64,000 nt of DNA from JAFGJQ01 sp964586145 (GTDB lineage Bacteria; Planctomycetota; Phycisphaerae; UBA1845): the NCBI GenBank assembly GCA_964586145.1, contig CAZPHH010000013.1, positions 5,378 to 69,377 of the forward strand. The letters run 5' to 3'. Below are positions 16,964-25,782 of this stretch, in pieces (the stretch's first letter is position 1; each line of letters begins with the position of its first letter). The notes below the pieces were generated by a model that made no database searches, had not been told where the DNA came from, and was given only the letters and a program-made list of their open reading frames with translations. The translations under genes were made by a program, and so were the position numbers.

Positions 16964-18739
16964 TCAGAGGAGTGAAGGGCCATCGTCCGCCGTGGGCGCC
17001 GGCCCGTTGGCCCCAGAAGGGAACTGCATGTCCAGCACCTGCATCTCCACGGTGCGATGGTTGTTGAAGTCATTGATCGTCGGCTCGAATGCGAGTCGGC
17101 AGCGGCGGCTCTCCTTCAGCGGCTGTTCCAGCGAAGCCTTGCCGAACCCGATGGAGCGCAGCCGGACGGAGCCCTCCCGAAACGTTGCGGACAGGTGCTC
17201 CCCGCCCTTGCCCACGCAGCGCGGCTCACCCGCCAGCTCAACCCAACCGGTGGACAACCGCGGGGTGGGGTTGCCCGGGCCGAACGGTCCCAGGTTCAGC
17301 ATGGCTTGAACCGTGGTCAGGTCGAGCTGTTCAAGTGACACTTCTGCATCGAGGCGCAGCTTGGGCCGGATGTCCGCACCCGTCAGGCGGGTGTTCGCAA
17401 CCTTCGTGAAGGCCGTCGTGAAGGCATCGAGGTGTTGAGCGTCGATCCGGAGTCCGGCCGCCATGGCGTGTCCACCGAATTGCAGGAGGTGTTCGCCACA
17501 GGCCGCCAGCGCATCGTGCATGTGAAACGGCGGAATGCTGCGCGCCGATCCCTGTCCCACTTCGTTCTCGATCGCGATCAGAACGGTGGGTCGGCAGTAC
17601 CGTTCCACGATCCGGGACGCCACGATGCCGATGACCCCGGCGTGCCATTTGTCGCTGGCGAGCACAATCCCTCGACCGGCGTCGGAATTGAGCCGCCGTT
17701 CCTCGATCATCTCACAGGCCGCCCGGAAGATGCTCCGCTCTTTCGACTGGCGGGCCCGGTTGTGCTCTTCCAGGTACAGGGCAATCTCCTTCGCACGGCC
17801 GGCGTCGGCGCGGGTAAGCATTTCCACGGCCAGGCGGGCGTGGCCCATGCGGCCGGCCGCGTTCAGTCGCGGGGCCAGCTTGAATCCGGCGTCGTACCCG
17901 CTGACGTTGGCACCGGCCAACCCGGCTGATTCCAGCAGGGCGGCCAGCCCGGGGTTGTTCGTGGATTTGAGCATGGCCAGTCCGTGCCGGGCCAGGATTC
18001 GGTTCTCGCCCACCAGCGGCACCACGTCCGCCACCGTTCCCAGGGCGACCAGCGGCAGGAGATCCATGAGCATCTGGCGGTAGGCCGGTGCCACGCGGTC
18101 GGAGCCGGACAGCTCCTGCCCGAGGGCCCACGCCACCTTGAAGGCCACCCCAGCCCCGCAGAGGGCCGGGTTGGGATACGCGCCGTTCACCGTCGGGTGG
18201 GCGATGGCCGCGGCCTCGGGAAGGACGCCGGTGGTCGTGTGGTGGTCCGTAATGATAAGGGGCAGCCCGCACTCGGCCGCGACCCGTGCCTCATCGACCG
18301 ATCCGATTCCGCAGTCCACGGTGACCAGCAGGGCGGCCCCGTCTGCCGCGATGTTGCGGACGGCAGCACTGTTGAGCCCGTACCCCTCCTCCAGGCGGTG
18401 CGGCACGTAGAAGCTTGGCGGCACGCCGGCGGCCCGGAGGACATGCCACAGGACGGCCACGCCCGTGATGCCGTCGACGTCGTAATCGCCGTAGAGAACG
18501 ATCTTTTGGCGTCTTCGGACCGCGGTTGCGATGAGGGTGGCAGCCTCTCGGGCTCCCGGCAGCAGGTCGGGCGGGTGGAGATCCCGGAGCTGGGGGTCGA
18601 TGAAGGCCCGGGCGGCTTCCGGCGTGGATATCCCTCGGTTCTGCAGAAGCTGGACGACCACCGGCGGCAGATTCCACCGGCCGGGGATCGGTTGTCCGTT
18701 GGGCAATGCCTGAAGAACCCAGTCCTTGGTCATGGTCAT
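16964..18739 (-). CDS. recJ: Single-stranded-DNA-specific exonuclease RecJ
   Basis: 591 aa from the ATG at 18739 (MTMTKDWVLQALPNG); an upstream ATG at 18853 adds 38 unlikely residues. DHH-superfamily motifs are present: GDYDVDG (84-90), VDCGIG (141-146), TDHHTT (164-169) with the Asp-His-His metal triad, HP at 181-182 and GGHAMAAG of the DHHA1 domain. An OB-like C-terminal domain follows. RecJ degrades 5' ends of single-stranded DNA in recombination (RecFOR), mismatch and base-excision repair. Family length and motifs are normal. Confidence 0.95.
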   Translation of the reverse strand: MTMTKDWVLQALPNGQPIPGRWNLPPVVVQLLQNRGISTPEAARAFIDPQLRDLHPPDLLPGAREAATLIATAVRRRQKIVLYGDYDVDGITGVAVLWHVLRAAGVPPSFYVPHRLEEGYGLNSAAVRNIAADGAALLVTVDCGIGSVDEARVAAECGLPLIITDHHTTTGVLPEAAAIAHPTVNGAYPNPALCGAGVAFKVAWALGQELSGSDRVAPAYRQMLMDLLPLVALGTVADVVPLVGENRILARHGLAMLKSTNNPGLAALLESAGLAGANVSGYDAGFKLAPRLNAAGRMGHARLAVEMLTRADAGRAKEIALYLEEHNRARQSKERSIFRAACEMIEERRLNSDAGRGIVLASDKWHAGVIGIVASRIVERYCRPTVLIAIENEVGQGSARSIPPFHMHDALAACGEHLLQFGGHAMAAGLRIDAQHLDAFTTAFTKVANTRLTGADIRPKLRLDAEVSLEQLDLTTVQAMLNLGPFGPGNPTPRLSTGWVELAGEPRCVGKGGEHLSATFREGSVRLRSIGFGKASLEQPLKESRRCRLAFEPTINDFNNHRTVEMQVLDMQFPSGANGPAPTADDGPSLL

Positions 18740-18969
18740 CCCGGTTGCTGCGGCTGTTTCACGTGCGAGACGTGCGTGATCGCCCGTCCCCTTTGACCAC
18801 TCTATCCGCGTACGGCGGGTTCGTAAACAATCCGGCGGCAGAGGTGGCTTCAAATGGAGTTGCCAGACGCCTGGAGCGTGCTAGAATCCCCGCGGGTTCG
18901 CAGCTTCGCCGAGGGAAGGGCCAAGGGTATCTGCTGCGCGAGGGGGGACACCGGGGCGGAGCGGGGCTG

Positions 18970-20169
18970 ATGGGTTGCCGATACCGTCATCCAATCACGA
19001 CCCGCATCTGTGCGATGGGGGTGTGTCTGCTGCCAGTGTCCGGCTGCGCGCTGGATCTGCGCTATCTGTTGCCGCAAATCGGCGGTCAGCTCGACATCGT
19101 TGCGAATGCGATTCCAATCGAAGAGGCCCTTCAGAACGGCGCTCTAACGGAAGAGCAGGTCGCGCGCATGGAACTGCTGATCGAGGCGCGCGATTTCGCC
19201 GAAGACACCCTCGCCTTGAATGTCGAGAACGCGTACAAGCTGTACTTCGACACGGGAGACGGCCCCGTTGCCTACAACGTGTCGGCCTGTGTGAAACACG
19301 CCTTTGTACCGAAGACCTGGGAGTTTCCCATCGTCGGGACCGTGCCGTACCTCGGATACTTCACCTGGAAGCATGCGGCGCGGAAGGTGAACGAGCTCAC
19401 CGCGCAGGGATATGACGTGCTTCACTACAAGGTGGATGCGTACAGCACGCTCAGCTTCCTGCCCGACCCCGTCTTCTCCGGCATGTTGAGCCGCAACCCG
19501 CTGTCCATCGTGGAGACCATCTGTCACGAGCTGCTGCACCGCACGGTCTGGCACCCCAGCAACACCACGTTCAACGAGAGTCTTGCCACCTGGGTCGGAC
19601 AGACCGGCGCCGTTCAGTTCTTCCGCGATCGGTATCCGGAGGAGCCGGAGGCGGCCCAGACGGCCGTGGAATGGTACGACGACCTGGCCCGGTACAACAC
19701 CTTCATTTTCAGCCTGTATGACGGCCTGCGTGAGTTCTACGCGCAGGACATGCCGTGGAAGGACAAGGTGGACGGCCGGGAGGCCGTGTATCAGGCGGGC
19801 CGCGATCGATTCGTCAACGAGGTGCTTCCGCTCATGAACCGGCCGGACAGTTTTGCCGGCGTGGCGGACCTGCCCACAAACAACGCCTGGATCCTCGCGA
19901 ACGTGCGATACAACCAGGACCTGGACCTCTTTGAGGACGTCCACGCGGCTACGGGGCGTAGCTGGCCCGATTCCATCCGGGTGTTCCGCGCGGCGGCGAA
20001 CACCGCCGACCCGTTCGGGTACCTGCACGCGTGGCTGGAGCGCCAGCCGGCCGGCACGACCGAACTTGCTGAGGATTCGTCAGGGCCCGAAGGGCTCGAC
20101 GAATCGGCGGAGGCGGCGGATGCGGACGCCGCCCCGATCCACGATTGCGGACCGGGTCCGCAGCCCTGA
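18970..20169 (+). CDS. Putative aminopeptidase lipoprotein (COG4324-like)
   Basis: 399 aa from the ATG at 18970; an open frame runs back to 18706 but overlaps recJ antisense. Signal peptide with lipobox-like VSGC (Cys26). HELLH at 186-190 is a zinc-metallopeptidase motif, followed by NTTFNESLATWVGQTGA whose Glu is a plausible third ligand; this is the pattern of the predicted aminopeptidase family PF10023/COG4324. FYAQDMPWKDKVDGRE and NNAWILANVRYNQDLDLFE also fit that family. The acidic C-terminus (EDSSGPEGLDESAEAADAD) looks disordered. Peptidase activity is inferred. Confidence 0.83.
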   Translation: MGCRYRHPITTRICAMGVCLLPVSGCALDLRYLLPQIGGQLDIVANAIPIEEALQNGALTEEQVARMELLIEARDFAEDTLALNVENAYKLYFDTGDGPVAYNVSACVKHAFVPKTWEFPIVGTVPYLGYFTWKHAARKVNELTAQGYDVLHYKVDAYSTLSFLPDPVFSGMLSRNPLSIVETICHELLHRTVWHPSNTTFNESLATWVGQTGAVQFFRDRYPEEPEAAQTAVEWYDDLARYNTFIFSLYDGLREFYAQDMPWKDKVDGREAVYQAGRDRFVNEVLPLMNRPDSFAGVADLPTNNAWILANVRYNQDLDLFEDVHAATGRSWPDSIRVFRAAANTADPFGYLHAWLERQPAGTTELAEDSSGPEGLDESAEAADADAAPIHDCGPGPQP

Positions 20170-20201
20170 CGTTGCTCGTCTCGCCGTTTGCGGACCTGCC
20201 C

Positions 20202-20942
20202 ATGACCTCCTGGAAGACTCGTCTGATCGCCTCGGTCCTCTTTGCAACCGCCTTCGGCTACGTCGAGGCGGCCGTGGTGGTGTACCTGCGCGCCGTCTAC
20301 CAGCCCATCCGTCTGCAGCTTCATCCGGGCATCTCCGCGCACGACCTGCTGCCGGCCATCACGCTGGACCAGCTCAGGGCCCGCGGCTGGGAGGTGGAGC
20401 GGCAGTTGTACGTGGAGCTGGGTCGGGAGCTGGCCACGCTGGTGATGCTGGCGTCGGTGGCATGGGGCATGTGCCGGTCACGCCGCGAGTGGTTCGCCTT
20501 CTTCGCCCTGATGTTCGCGGTGTGGGACATCTTCTACTACGTCTTCCTCCGGCTGGCGATCGGGTGGCCCGCCACACTCTTCGACTGGGACATTCTCTTC
20601 CTGCTGCCGGTCATCTGGACGGGCCCGGTGATCGCGCCGGTTCTGGTCTCGTGCGGATTGGTCTTCGGCAGCCTCTGGGCGATCATCCGCGAGGGACGCG
20701 GCTGCCCGTTGCGGCTCTCCCTGTGGTGCTGGCTGGGCATGATCGTTGCGGGCGTGGTTGTGATCGTGTCCTTCTGCTTGGACTGGCGCAACATCCAGGC
20801 GGGCGGCGTGCCGAATCCCTTCCGCTGGGACATGTTTTTCGCCGGCCTGCTTGGCGGGTTGGCGATCTTCCTCCTTGGCGTGTTTCGCGAGAGGAAGCGG
20901 ACGCGATGCGTCCCGCCTTCCTTCGCCACACCGGAGGGATGA
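20202..20942 (+). CDS. Polytopic membrane protein of unknown function
   Basis: 246 aa from the ATG at 20202 (MTSWKTRLIASVLFATAFGY), 32 bp after the aminopeptidase stop. Hydrophobic segments include ASVLFATAFGYVEAAVVVYL, LATLVMLASVAWGM, WFAFFALMFAVWDIFYYVFL, ILFLLPVIWTGPVIAPVLV, LWCWLGMIVAGVVVIVSF and FFAGLLGGLAIFLLGVF, so about six or seven membrane helices. The loop with HPGISAHDLLPAITLDQLRARG is probably outside. I do not recognise a family. It may be co-transcribed with the aminopeptidase. Confidence 0.7.
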   Translation: MTSWKTRLIASVLFATAFGYVEAAVVVYLRAVYQPIRLQLHPGISAHDLLPAITLDQLRARGWEVERQLYVELGRELATLVMLASVAWGMCRSRREWFAFFALMFAVWDIFYYVFLRLAIGWPATLFDWDILFLLPVIWTGPVIAPVLVSCGLVFGSLWAIIREGRGCPLRLSLWCWLGMIVAGVVVIVSFCLDWRNIQAGGVPNPFRWDMFFAGLLGGLAIFLLGVFRERKRTRCVPPSFATPEG

Positions 20943-21030
20943 ACGGACGGAGCGGCCGGCACGGGTCCGTCGCCCGTGGCGATACGCCGACGTTACGTGT
21001 TGACCGCGAAACCGTCAGGAAGCCCCAAAC

Positions 21031-22233
21031 ATGAGAATCTGGACCCGGATCAAGGACCATCCCAAGACCAGTCTGGTTGTCCTGGCGTACGTTGCTTTCA
21101 TCGCGCTGGGAATGCCGGATGGCGTGCTGGGGATCGCGTGGCCTTCGATCCGGGCTGGTTTCTCCATCCCTTTGGACGCCGTTGGCCTGTTGCTCGCGGC
21201 GACCGTGACAGGCTACCTGACCACCAGCTTCCTGAGCGGCCCGCTGACCGCGCGGCTGGGCGTTGGAAAACTGCTGGCGGCAAGCTGCGCCGTGACCGGA
21301 GCGGGCCTGATCGGCTACACCCTGGTCCCGGCCTGGTGGATGATGGTTGTCCTCGGCGTGGCGGCCGGCCTGGGCGCCGGCGCCATTGACGCCGGTCTCA
21401 ACACGTATGTGGCCGCACATTTCGGCGAAGGGCTGATGCAGTGGCTCCACGCAAGCTGGGGGGTCGGCGTGACGCTGGGCTCCGTTCTCATGACCCTCGC
21501 CGTGACGGGGCTGAACGCGTGGCGCGTGGGCTATGCTGTTGTGGGCGTCTTCCAGCTTGCGCTGGGGGCCTGCTTCGTGCTGACCCTGCCCATGTGGGGT
21601 CGCAAGGACGCTCCCGGCGGGGGCGAGCAGCCCAAGCGTCTGACGGAATACAAGACGCCCCTGGGTGAAACACTGCGCCGGCCCAGCGTGTGGCTGAGCG
21701 TGCTGTTGTTTCTGCTGTACACCGGCTGCGAAGCCTCACTCGGGACGTGGGCCTACACTCTCCTCGTCGAGTCGCGGGGCACCCACCCCTGGATGGCTGG
21801 ACTGTGGACGGGCAGCTACTGGGCCACGTTCACCGTGGGTCGCGGCGTGGCCGGCCTGTACGCCAGGCGACTGGGAGTCGAACTGCTCATGCGGTGCAGC
21901 CTCAGCGCGGCACTGCTTGGCGCCGTGCTGCTGTGGTGGAATCCGGCCAGTGTTGCGAACCTGGTTGCGGTGGCATTGATCGGCTGTGCCATAGCCCCCA
22001 TTTTTCCGGCGCTGATCTCAGGAACGAGCCGACGTGTGGGTGTGCGCCATGCCGCGAACACCATTGGCATGCAGGTAGCCGCGGGCAGCCTGGGAATGGC
22101 GCTCATCCCCGGTCTGGTGGGGATTCTGGCTCGCCGGGTTTCCCTGGAGGTCGTTCCCGTCTGCCTGATCGTGTTGCTGGCCGGATTGTCTGGTTTGTAT
22201 GCGCTGGCTGTGAAGGTCGGGTCGAGACCCTGA
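21031..22233 (+). CDS. Major facilitator superfamily transporter
   Basis: 400 aa with about 12 membrane helices. LGMPDGVLGIAWPSIRAGFSIPLDAVG at the N-terminus and GPLTARLGVGKLLAASC resemble the FucP/YbjJ-like sugar or drug MFS branch. GLGAGAIDAGLNTYVAAHF also occurs in that branch. An AGGA lies about 10 nt before the ATG. The substrate cannot be assigned. Its stop codon directly abuts the stop of the convergent radical SAM gene, with no bases between. Confidence 0.88.
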   Translation: MRIWTRIKDHPKTSLVVLAYVAFIALGMPDGVLGIAWPSIRAGFSIPLDAVGLLLAATVTGYLTTSFLSGPLTARLGVGKLLAASCAVTGAGLIGYTLVPAWWMMVVLGVAAGLGAGAIDAGLNTYVAAHFGEGLMQWLHASWGVGVTLGSVLMTLAVTGLNAWRVGYAVVGVFQLALGACFVLTLPMWGRKDAPGGGEQPKRLTEYKTPLGETLRRPSVWLSVLLFLLYTGCEASLGTWAYTLLVESRGTHPWMAGLWTGSYWATFTVGRGVAGLYARRLGVELLMRCSLSAALLGAVLLWWNPASVANLVAVALIGCAIAPIFPALISGTSRRVGVRHAANTIGMQVAAGSLGMALIPGLVGILARRVSLEVVPVCLIVLLAGLSGLYALAVKVGSRP

Positions 22234-23682
22234 CTACCCCAGTGCAAACGCCTGCCGCAGCCGGGCGATCCGCTCGGCCGCGTTCGCCGAGATGCCTCCG
22301 AATCGCGCTTCGTCGTAATGGGTCTGGATGCGGGCCATGCGCTTCCATCCCTTGTTCATGCCGTGGATGAACAGGGCGGACGTGAGGCTTCGCGTCTGGA
22401 TCAGCGTCCGCAGCGTGCGGCGCCACACCCAGGGCACGGTCGCGGCCGTGTGGCGAAGCTCGTAGATCGCCTCGTCCAATTGCTGCGCGGAGACGTTCTT
22501 CGGATGGTACACCGTCTCCACGAACGTGAACCGCTCCCAGTCTTCCGGGTAGCTCGTCGCGAAGATGCGGCCTTCCTCCATGTACCGGTCGTACATCCGG
22601 GTGCCGGGCAGGGGGGTCAGGTTCGTGATTTGGATGGTGTCCACGCCGAGCCGCACGGACTCCAGCGCGGTCTGCGATACCGTGTCCACGGTGTCCTGGT
22701 CCGCCCCGATGATGAACGCGCCGAACACGCTGATGCCCGCGCGGTGGAAGCCCGTGACCAGTTCGCGGTACCGGTCGGCGTTCTTGCGATTGACGCCCTT
22801 GTGAAAATCCTTGAGCGACTCCGGATTCAGCGACTCGAACCCGACCAGCATGCCTCGGCACCCGGCCTTGTAGGCCAGCTTCAGGCCCTCGGCGTCGTCG
22901 CCCATGTTGATGGTGGTCTGGCTGAACCAGAGCCGCCGCTTGCCGTGCTTGATGATGGCTTTGAGCAGCTCCTTGGCCCACTCGGCGTGCTTCGGCCCGA
23001 CGCCGAAGAAGTTGTCGTCCGTGACAAAGATGAACCGCCGAGGCGTCTGGTTCCACTCCTCGATGATCGAGCCGATGTCACGCCGGCGGATCGGCCCGCC
23101 GTTGAAGAGCGTTACGCTGCAGTAGTCGCAGCCCACCGGGCAGCCGCGTGACGTCTGGACGCTCGACACGTCGTATCGCCCGTTGACGGGCTGGAGCGTC
23201 TGCAGACCCGCCCCGAACCGCGAGCCCAACTCGCTCAGCCGGCCTTCGTAGCGCGGCTGGAGCCGGCCGGCGGCCGCGTCCTCCACGATCTGCGGCCAAA
23301 TCTCGTCGCACTCGCCGACGGCCACCGAGTCCACGTACCGGGCGCTTTCGTCCGGCACGGCCCAGGCATGCGGGCCGCCCATGACCGTCGGAATCCCGCG
23401 CCGGCGGCACAGGGCGGCGATCTCATAGGCCCGGGTCGCGCCGCTCGTGTAGGACGTGATGCCCACCAGGTCGTACCCGCGGGTGCGGATTGCGTCTTCG
23501 GTGAAGTCACCCCCGAATATTTCGTCGATGATTTCCACTTCATGCGGCGGCGGCACCAGCCTGGCCAGCACCTGCAGGCCAAGCTGTGGAATCTTGCTGC
23601 CGATGGTGTGATACCCCTGGGTTCGCCGCGTAATAGGGTTGATCAACGCAATGCGCAAGAGCACCTGCTTTCTCAAAAACAC
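22234..23682 (-). CDS. Radical SAM enzyme with N-terminal cobalamin-binding-like domain
   Basis: 482 aa if the GTG at 23682 is used; TTG at 23658 (LRIALINPITRRT) is an equally good start. The N-terminal domain has IALINPITRR, YDLVGITSYTSGATRAYEIA and TVMGGPHAWAVPDE, the B12-binding fold of this family. C181, C185 and C188 in RGCPVGCDYC bind the 4Fe-4S cluster. ISVFGAFIIGADQDT and ITNLTPLPGTRMYDR are typical of B12-type (HpnR/HpnP/BchE-like) enzymes. No hopanoid or chlorophyll gene is adjacent, so substrate is unknown; it could act on a lipid or tetrapyrrole. Confidence 0.87.
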   Translation of the reverse strand: MFLRKQVLLRIALINPITRRTQGYHTIGSKIPQLGLQVLARLVPPPHEVEIIDEIFGGDFTEDAIRTRGYDLVGITSYTSGATRAYEIAALCRRRGIPTVMGGPHAWAVPDESARYVDSVAVGECDEIWPQIVEDAAAGRLQPRYEGRLSELGSRFGAGLQTLQPVNGRYDVSSVQTSRGCPVGCDYCSVTLFNGGPIRRRDIGSIIEEWNQTPRRFIFVTDDNFFGVGPKHAEWAKELLKAIIKHGKRRLWFSQTTINMGDDAEGLKLAYKAGCRGMLVGFESLNPESLKDFHKGVNRKNADRYRELVTGFHRAGISVFGAFIIGADQDTVDTVSQTALESVRLGVDTIQITNLTPLPGTRMYDRYMEEGRIFATSYPEDWERFTFVETVYHPKNVSAQQLDEAIYELRHTAATVPWVWRRTLRTLIQTRSLTSALFIHGMNKGWKRMARIQTHYDEARFGGISANAAERIARLRQAFALG

Positions 23683-23816
23683 CGCGCCACGCGATGCGAA
23701 GGGTACGTCCGGGCTCTCGCGAAGTCAACGAAGACGCATCGGAGCACCGGTCGGGCCTCCCGGCGCTACCGTCTTGGGGCGCGTGTTTGCGGCGCCGATG
23801 CGAACCGGCCGAGCGT

Positions 23817-25676
23817 TCAAGCGGGTGGCATGGTCTGCCCCGCGGACCTCTTGTCCAGCGTGTTCGTGACGAGGATATACAGCAGCATGGCCCCGAACGC
23901 ACTGAACCCGATAATCGCAAATGCGTACCAGATCCGGTCTGCGTGTGCATACTCCGTCGGCAGGGGGCACGACTCGCCCGCCCGGGGCCCCATGGAAAGG
24001 ACCACGGTATCCCGCCGGGCGAGGTCTCGACCGTCCTTCTGGGCATCGGCGTCCGTCTCCAGCTTGGATTCGTCGATCCGGACCTGTCGCAACACGATTT
24101 CCCACCGCTCGTCATGCCCGGCCTGTTGGTCGCGACGCAGGTATAGATGCGGTTGGAGCGGCGCATCGTCTTCCGCAACGGCCTTCCACAGCGCCTCGGA
24201 CACGGCGTTGTCGTCTTTCAACTGACGATGAAGCTCAACCGGCAGGTCGGATCGGGCGACCGTTCGCACAGGAGCTTCGATCACCCACGACCGCTCCGGG
24301 TCCTTTCGCCACCAGTCACGCGGCTTCAATTCCCGGATCGCTGCGTCCGCCGCAACCTCCAGGCCGCGGTTTGTCAGAACGTGGCGGAGTGCCGGAGGCA
24401 CGACGGTCGCCTGCCTCAGCGCGTCGGTGTCGGCCGGGTCCAGCGTGAAGCGGTATTGCGGATCGATCGCCAGTCTCCATTCGTGGCGAGTGAGAGGGTC
24501 GAGCGTCCGCGGATCGGGGCAGTACCGGTTGAGAAGCAATCCTGCGGCGATGAAGCCGACCAGCCAGGCGAAGAACGTCGCCAGGTGCTGGTATCCCAGG
24601 TATAGGCCCACTTCCCCTTTCGGCGCCTGCTTGGAGGCAAACTCGAGGAACTTCGGCGACAGGAAACACTCCGCCAGACCCTGCAGGGCAATCCCGACGA
24701 TCATGCACAACACGATGGGATGGATCGAAAACAGGCCCAGGTTCACCGATTTGCCCGTGTACTTCTCCAGCAGTGTGCCCAGCGCGATCACCAGCGCCGT
24801 GAACGGAATGATGAACATGCCGATGCCGATGGCGCTTTGCGGCTTGAAACGCCGGATGGCATGCGTGATCGGCACGACCAGAAGCACCACCGTCAGCGGA
24901 TTGATGTTCGCCAGCCACTCGGGCTTGTAGCCCTTTCCCAGCACCCGCTCGATGTAGGTGGGCATCGCGCCGTACAGCTGGCCCTGGATCAGCCAGAAGC
25001 CCGCGATAATCACGATCAGACCGAGAAAACGGAAGTTCCGTACAACCGTCCAGAGCCCGCGCAACGCCTGGGCCACGGTCTTGCCCGTGCCTTCCGTGTC
25101 CACGTTCTGATAGAAGAACGCGATCAGCAGCAGGGCGACAAACGACATGCCCGAAGCGTAAAAGTTAATGGCGTCCAGACCCACGCGCTCATTCAGCACG
25201 CCGGCCAGTCCCTTGCCGGAGAAGGAGCCGATGTTCACCACCATATAGAAGATGGACATCGCCCGGGCCCGGTTTTCGTCCGTGCTGCATTTGGCCGCGG
25301 TGCCCGAAATGACCGGCTTGATGATGGCGCCGCCGCACATGATCAGACCCAGCGCGGTGACGGCCGTCCACTTGAGCTGAAAGGAGCCCAGCAAAGCGTA
25401 GCCGCACGTCAGCACGGCAAACGCGATCATCAGGGCTCGCTTGAAGCCGATCTTGTCCGCCATGATGCCCATGAAGGTCGGAAGGAGGTAGAGCCCCCCG
25501 GCGAACAGCCCCGTGATCAGTCCGGTTTCGTTGTCGGTAAAACCGACGTCCACATTCAGGTAGCGAAGCAGCGTGATGAACATCCCGTAATACGCCGCCC
25601 GCTCACAGAGCTCCGCCCCGTTGGCATACCAGAACGTCCGCGGAAAACGCCAGCCCAGTCTTCCCTCAGCCTGCAT
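23817..25676 (-). CDS. POT-family (proton-dependent oligopeptide) transporter-like protein
   Basis: 619 aa from the ATG at 25676, preceded by GAGGTGG. Twelve or so membrane helices cover residues 1-405, with ANGAELCERAAYYGMFITLL (the POT/PTR E-x-x-E-R motif), AGGLYLLPTFMGIMADKIG and YFVNIGSFSGKG-like MVVNIGSFSGKGLAGVL. Residues about 410-575 are a hydrophilic insert rich in charged residues (YRFTLDPADTDALRQATVV ... RRDTVVLSMGPRAGES), after which one last helix follows (FAIIGFSAFGAMLLYILV). Such an insert is not in E. coli DtpA-type proteins. Probably imports peptides or related solutes using the proton gradient. Confidence 0.85.
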   Translation of the reverse strand: MQAEGRLGWRFPRTFWYANGAELCERAAYYGMFITLLRYLNVDVGFTDNETGLITGLFAGGLYLLPTFMGIMADKIGFKRALMIAFAVLTCGYALLGSFQLKWTAVTALGLIMCGGAIIKPVISGTAAKCSTDENRARAMSIFYMVVNIGSFSGKGLAGVLNERVGLDAINFYASGMSFVALLLIAFFYQNVDTEGTGKTVAQALRGLWTVVRNFRFLGLIVIIAGFWLIQGQLYGAMPTYIERVLGKGYKPEWLANINPLTVVLLVVPITHAIRRFKPQSAIGIGMFIIPFTALVIALGTLLEKYTGKSVNLGLFSIHPIVLCMIVGIALQGLAECFLSPKFLEFASKQAPKGEVGLYLGYQHLATFFAWLVGFIAAGLLLNRYCPDPRTLDPLTRHEWRLAIDPQYRFTLDPADTDALRQATVVPPALRHVLTNRGLEVAADAAIRELKPRDWWRKDPERSWVIEAPVRTVARSDLPVELHRQLKDDNAVSEALWKAVAEDDAPLQPHLYLRRDQQAGHDERWEIVLRQVRIDESKLETDADAQKDGRDLARRDTVVLSMGPRAGESCPLPTEYAHADRIWYAFAIIGFSAFGAMLLYILVTNTLDKRSAGQTMPPA

Positions 25677-25694
25677 ACCCACCTCACTGCTCCG

Positions 25695-25782
25695 CAATGT
25701 CCAATGTCCAATGATTAATGTCAAAGGCTGCCCCGCACTGAGGCCCTTTCACTGGCCATTGGTCATTCGCCATTTGACATTA
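25695..25782. repeat. Pair of oppositely oriented NAATGNC heptad arrays
   Basis: Plus strand 25695-25725 reads CAATGTC, CAATGTC, CAATGAT, TAATGTC. Minus strand 25782-25755 reads TAATGTC, AAATGGC, GAATGAC, CAATGGC. The two arrays face each other and could pair partly into a cruciform or hairpin. The second supplies the last five sense codons and the stop of the UbiD-family gene. AT content is higher than the surroundings. Confidence 0.75.
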
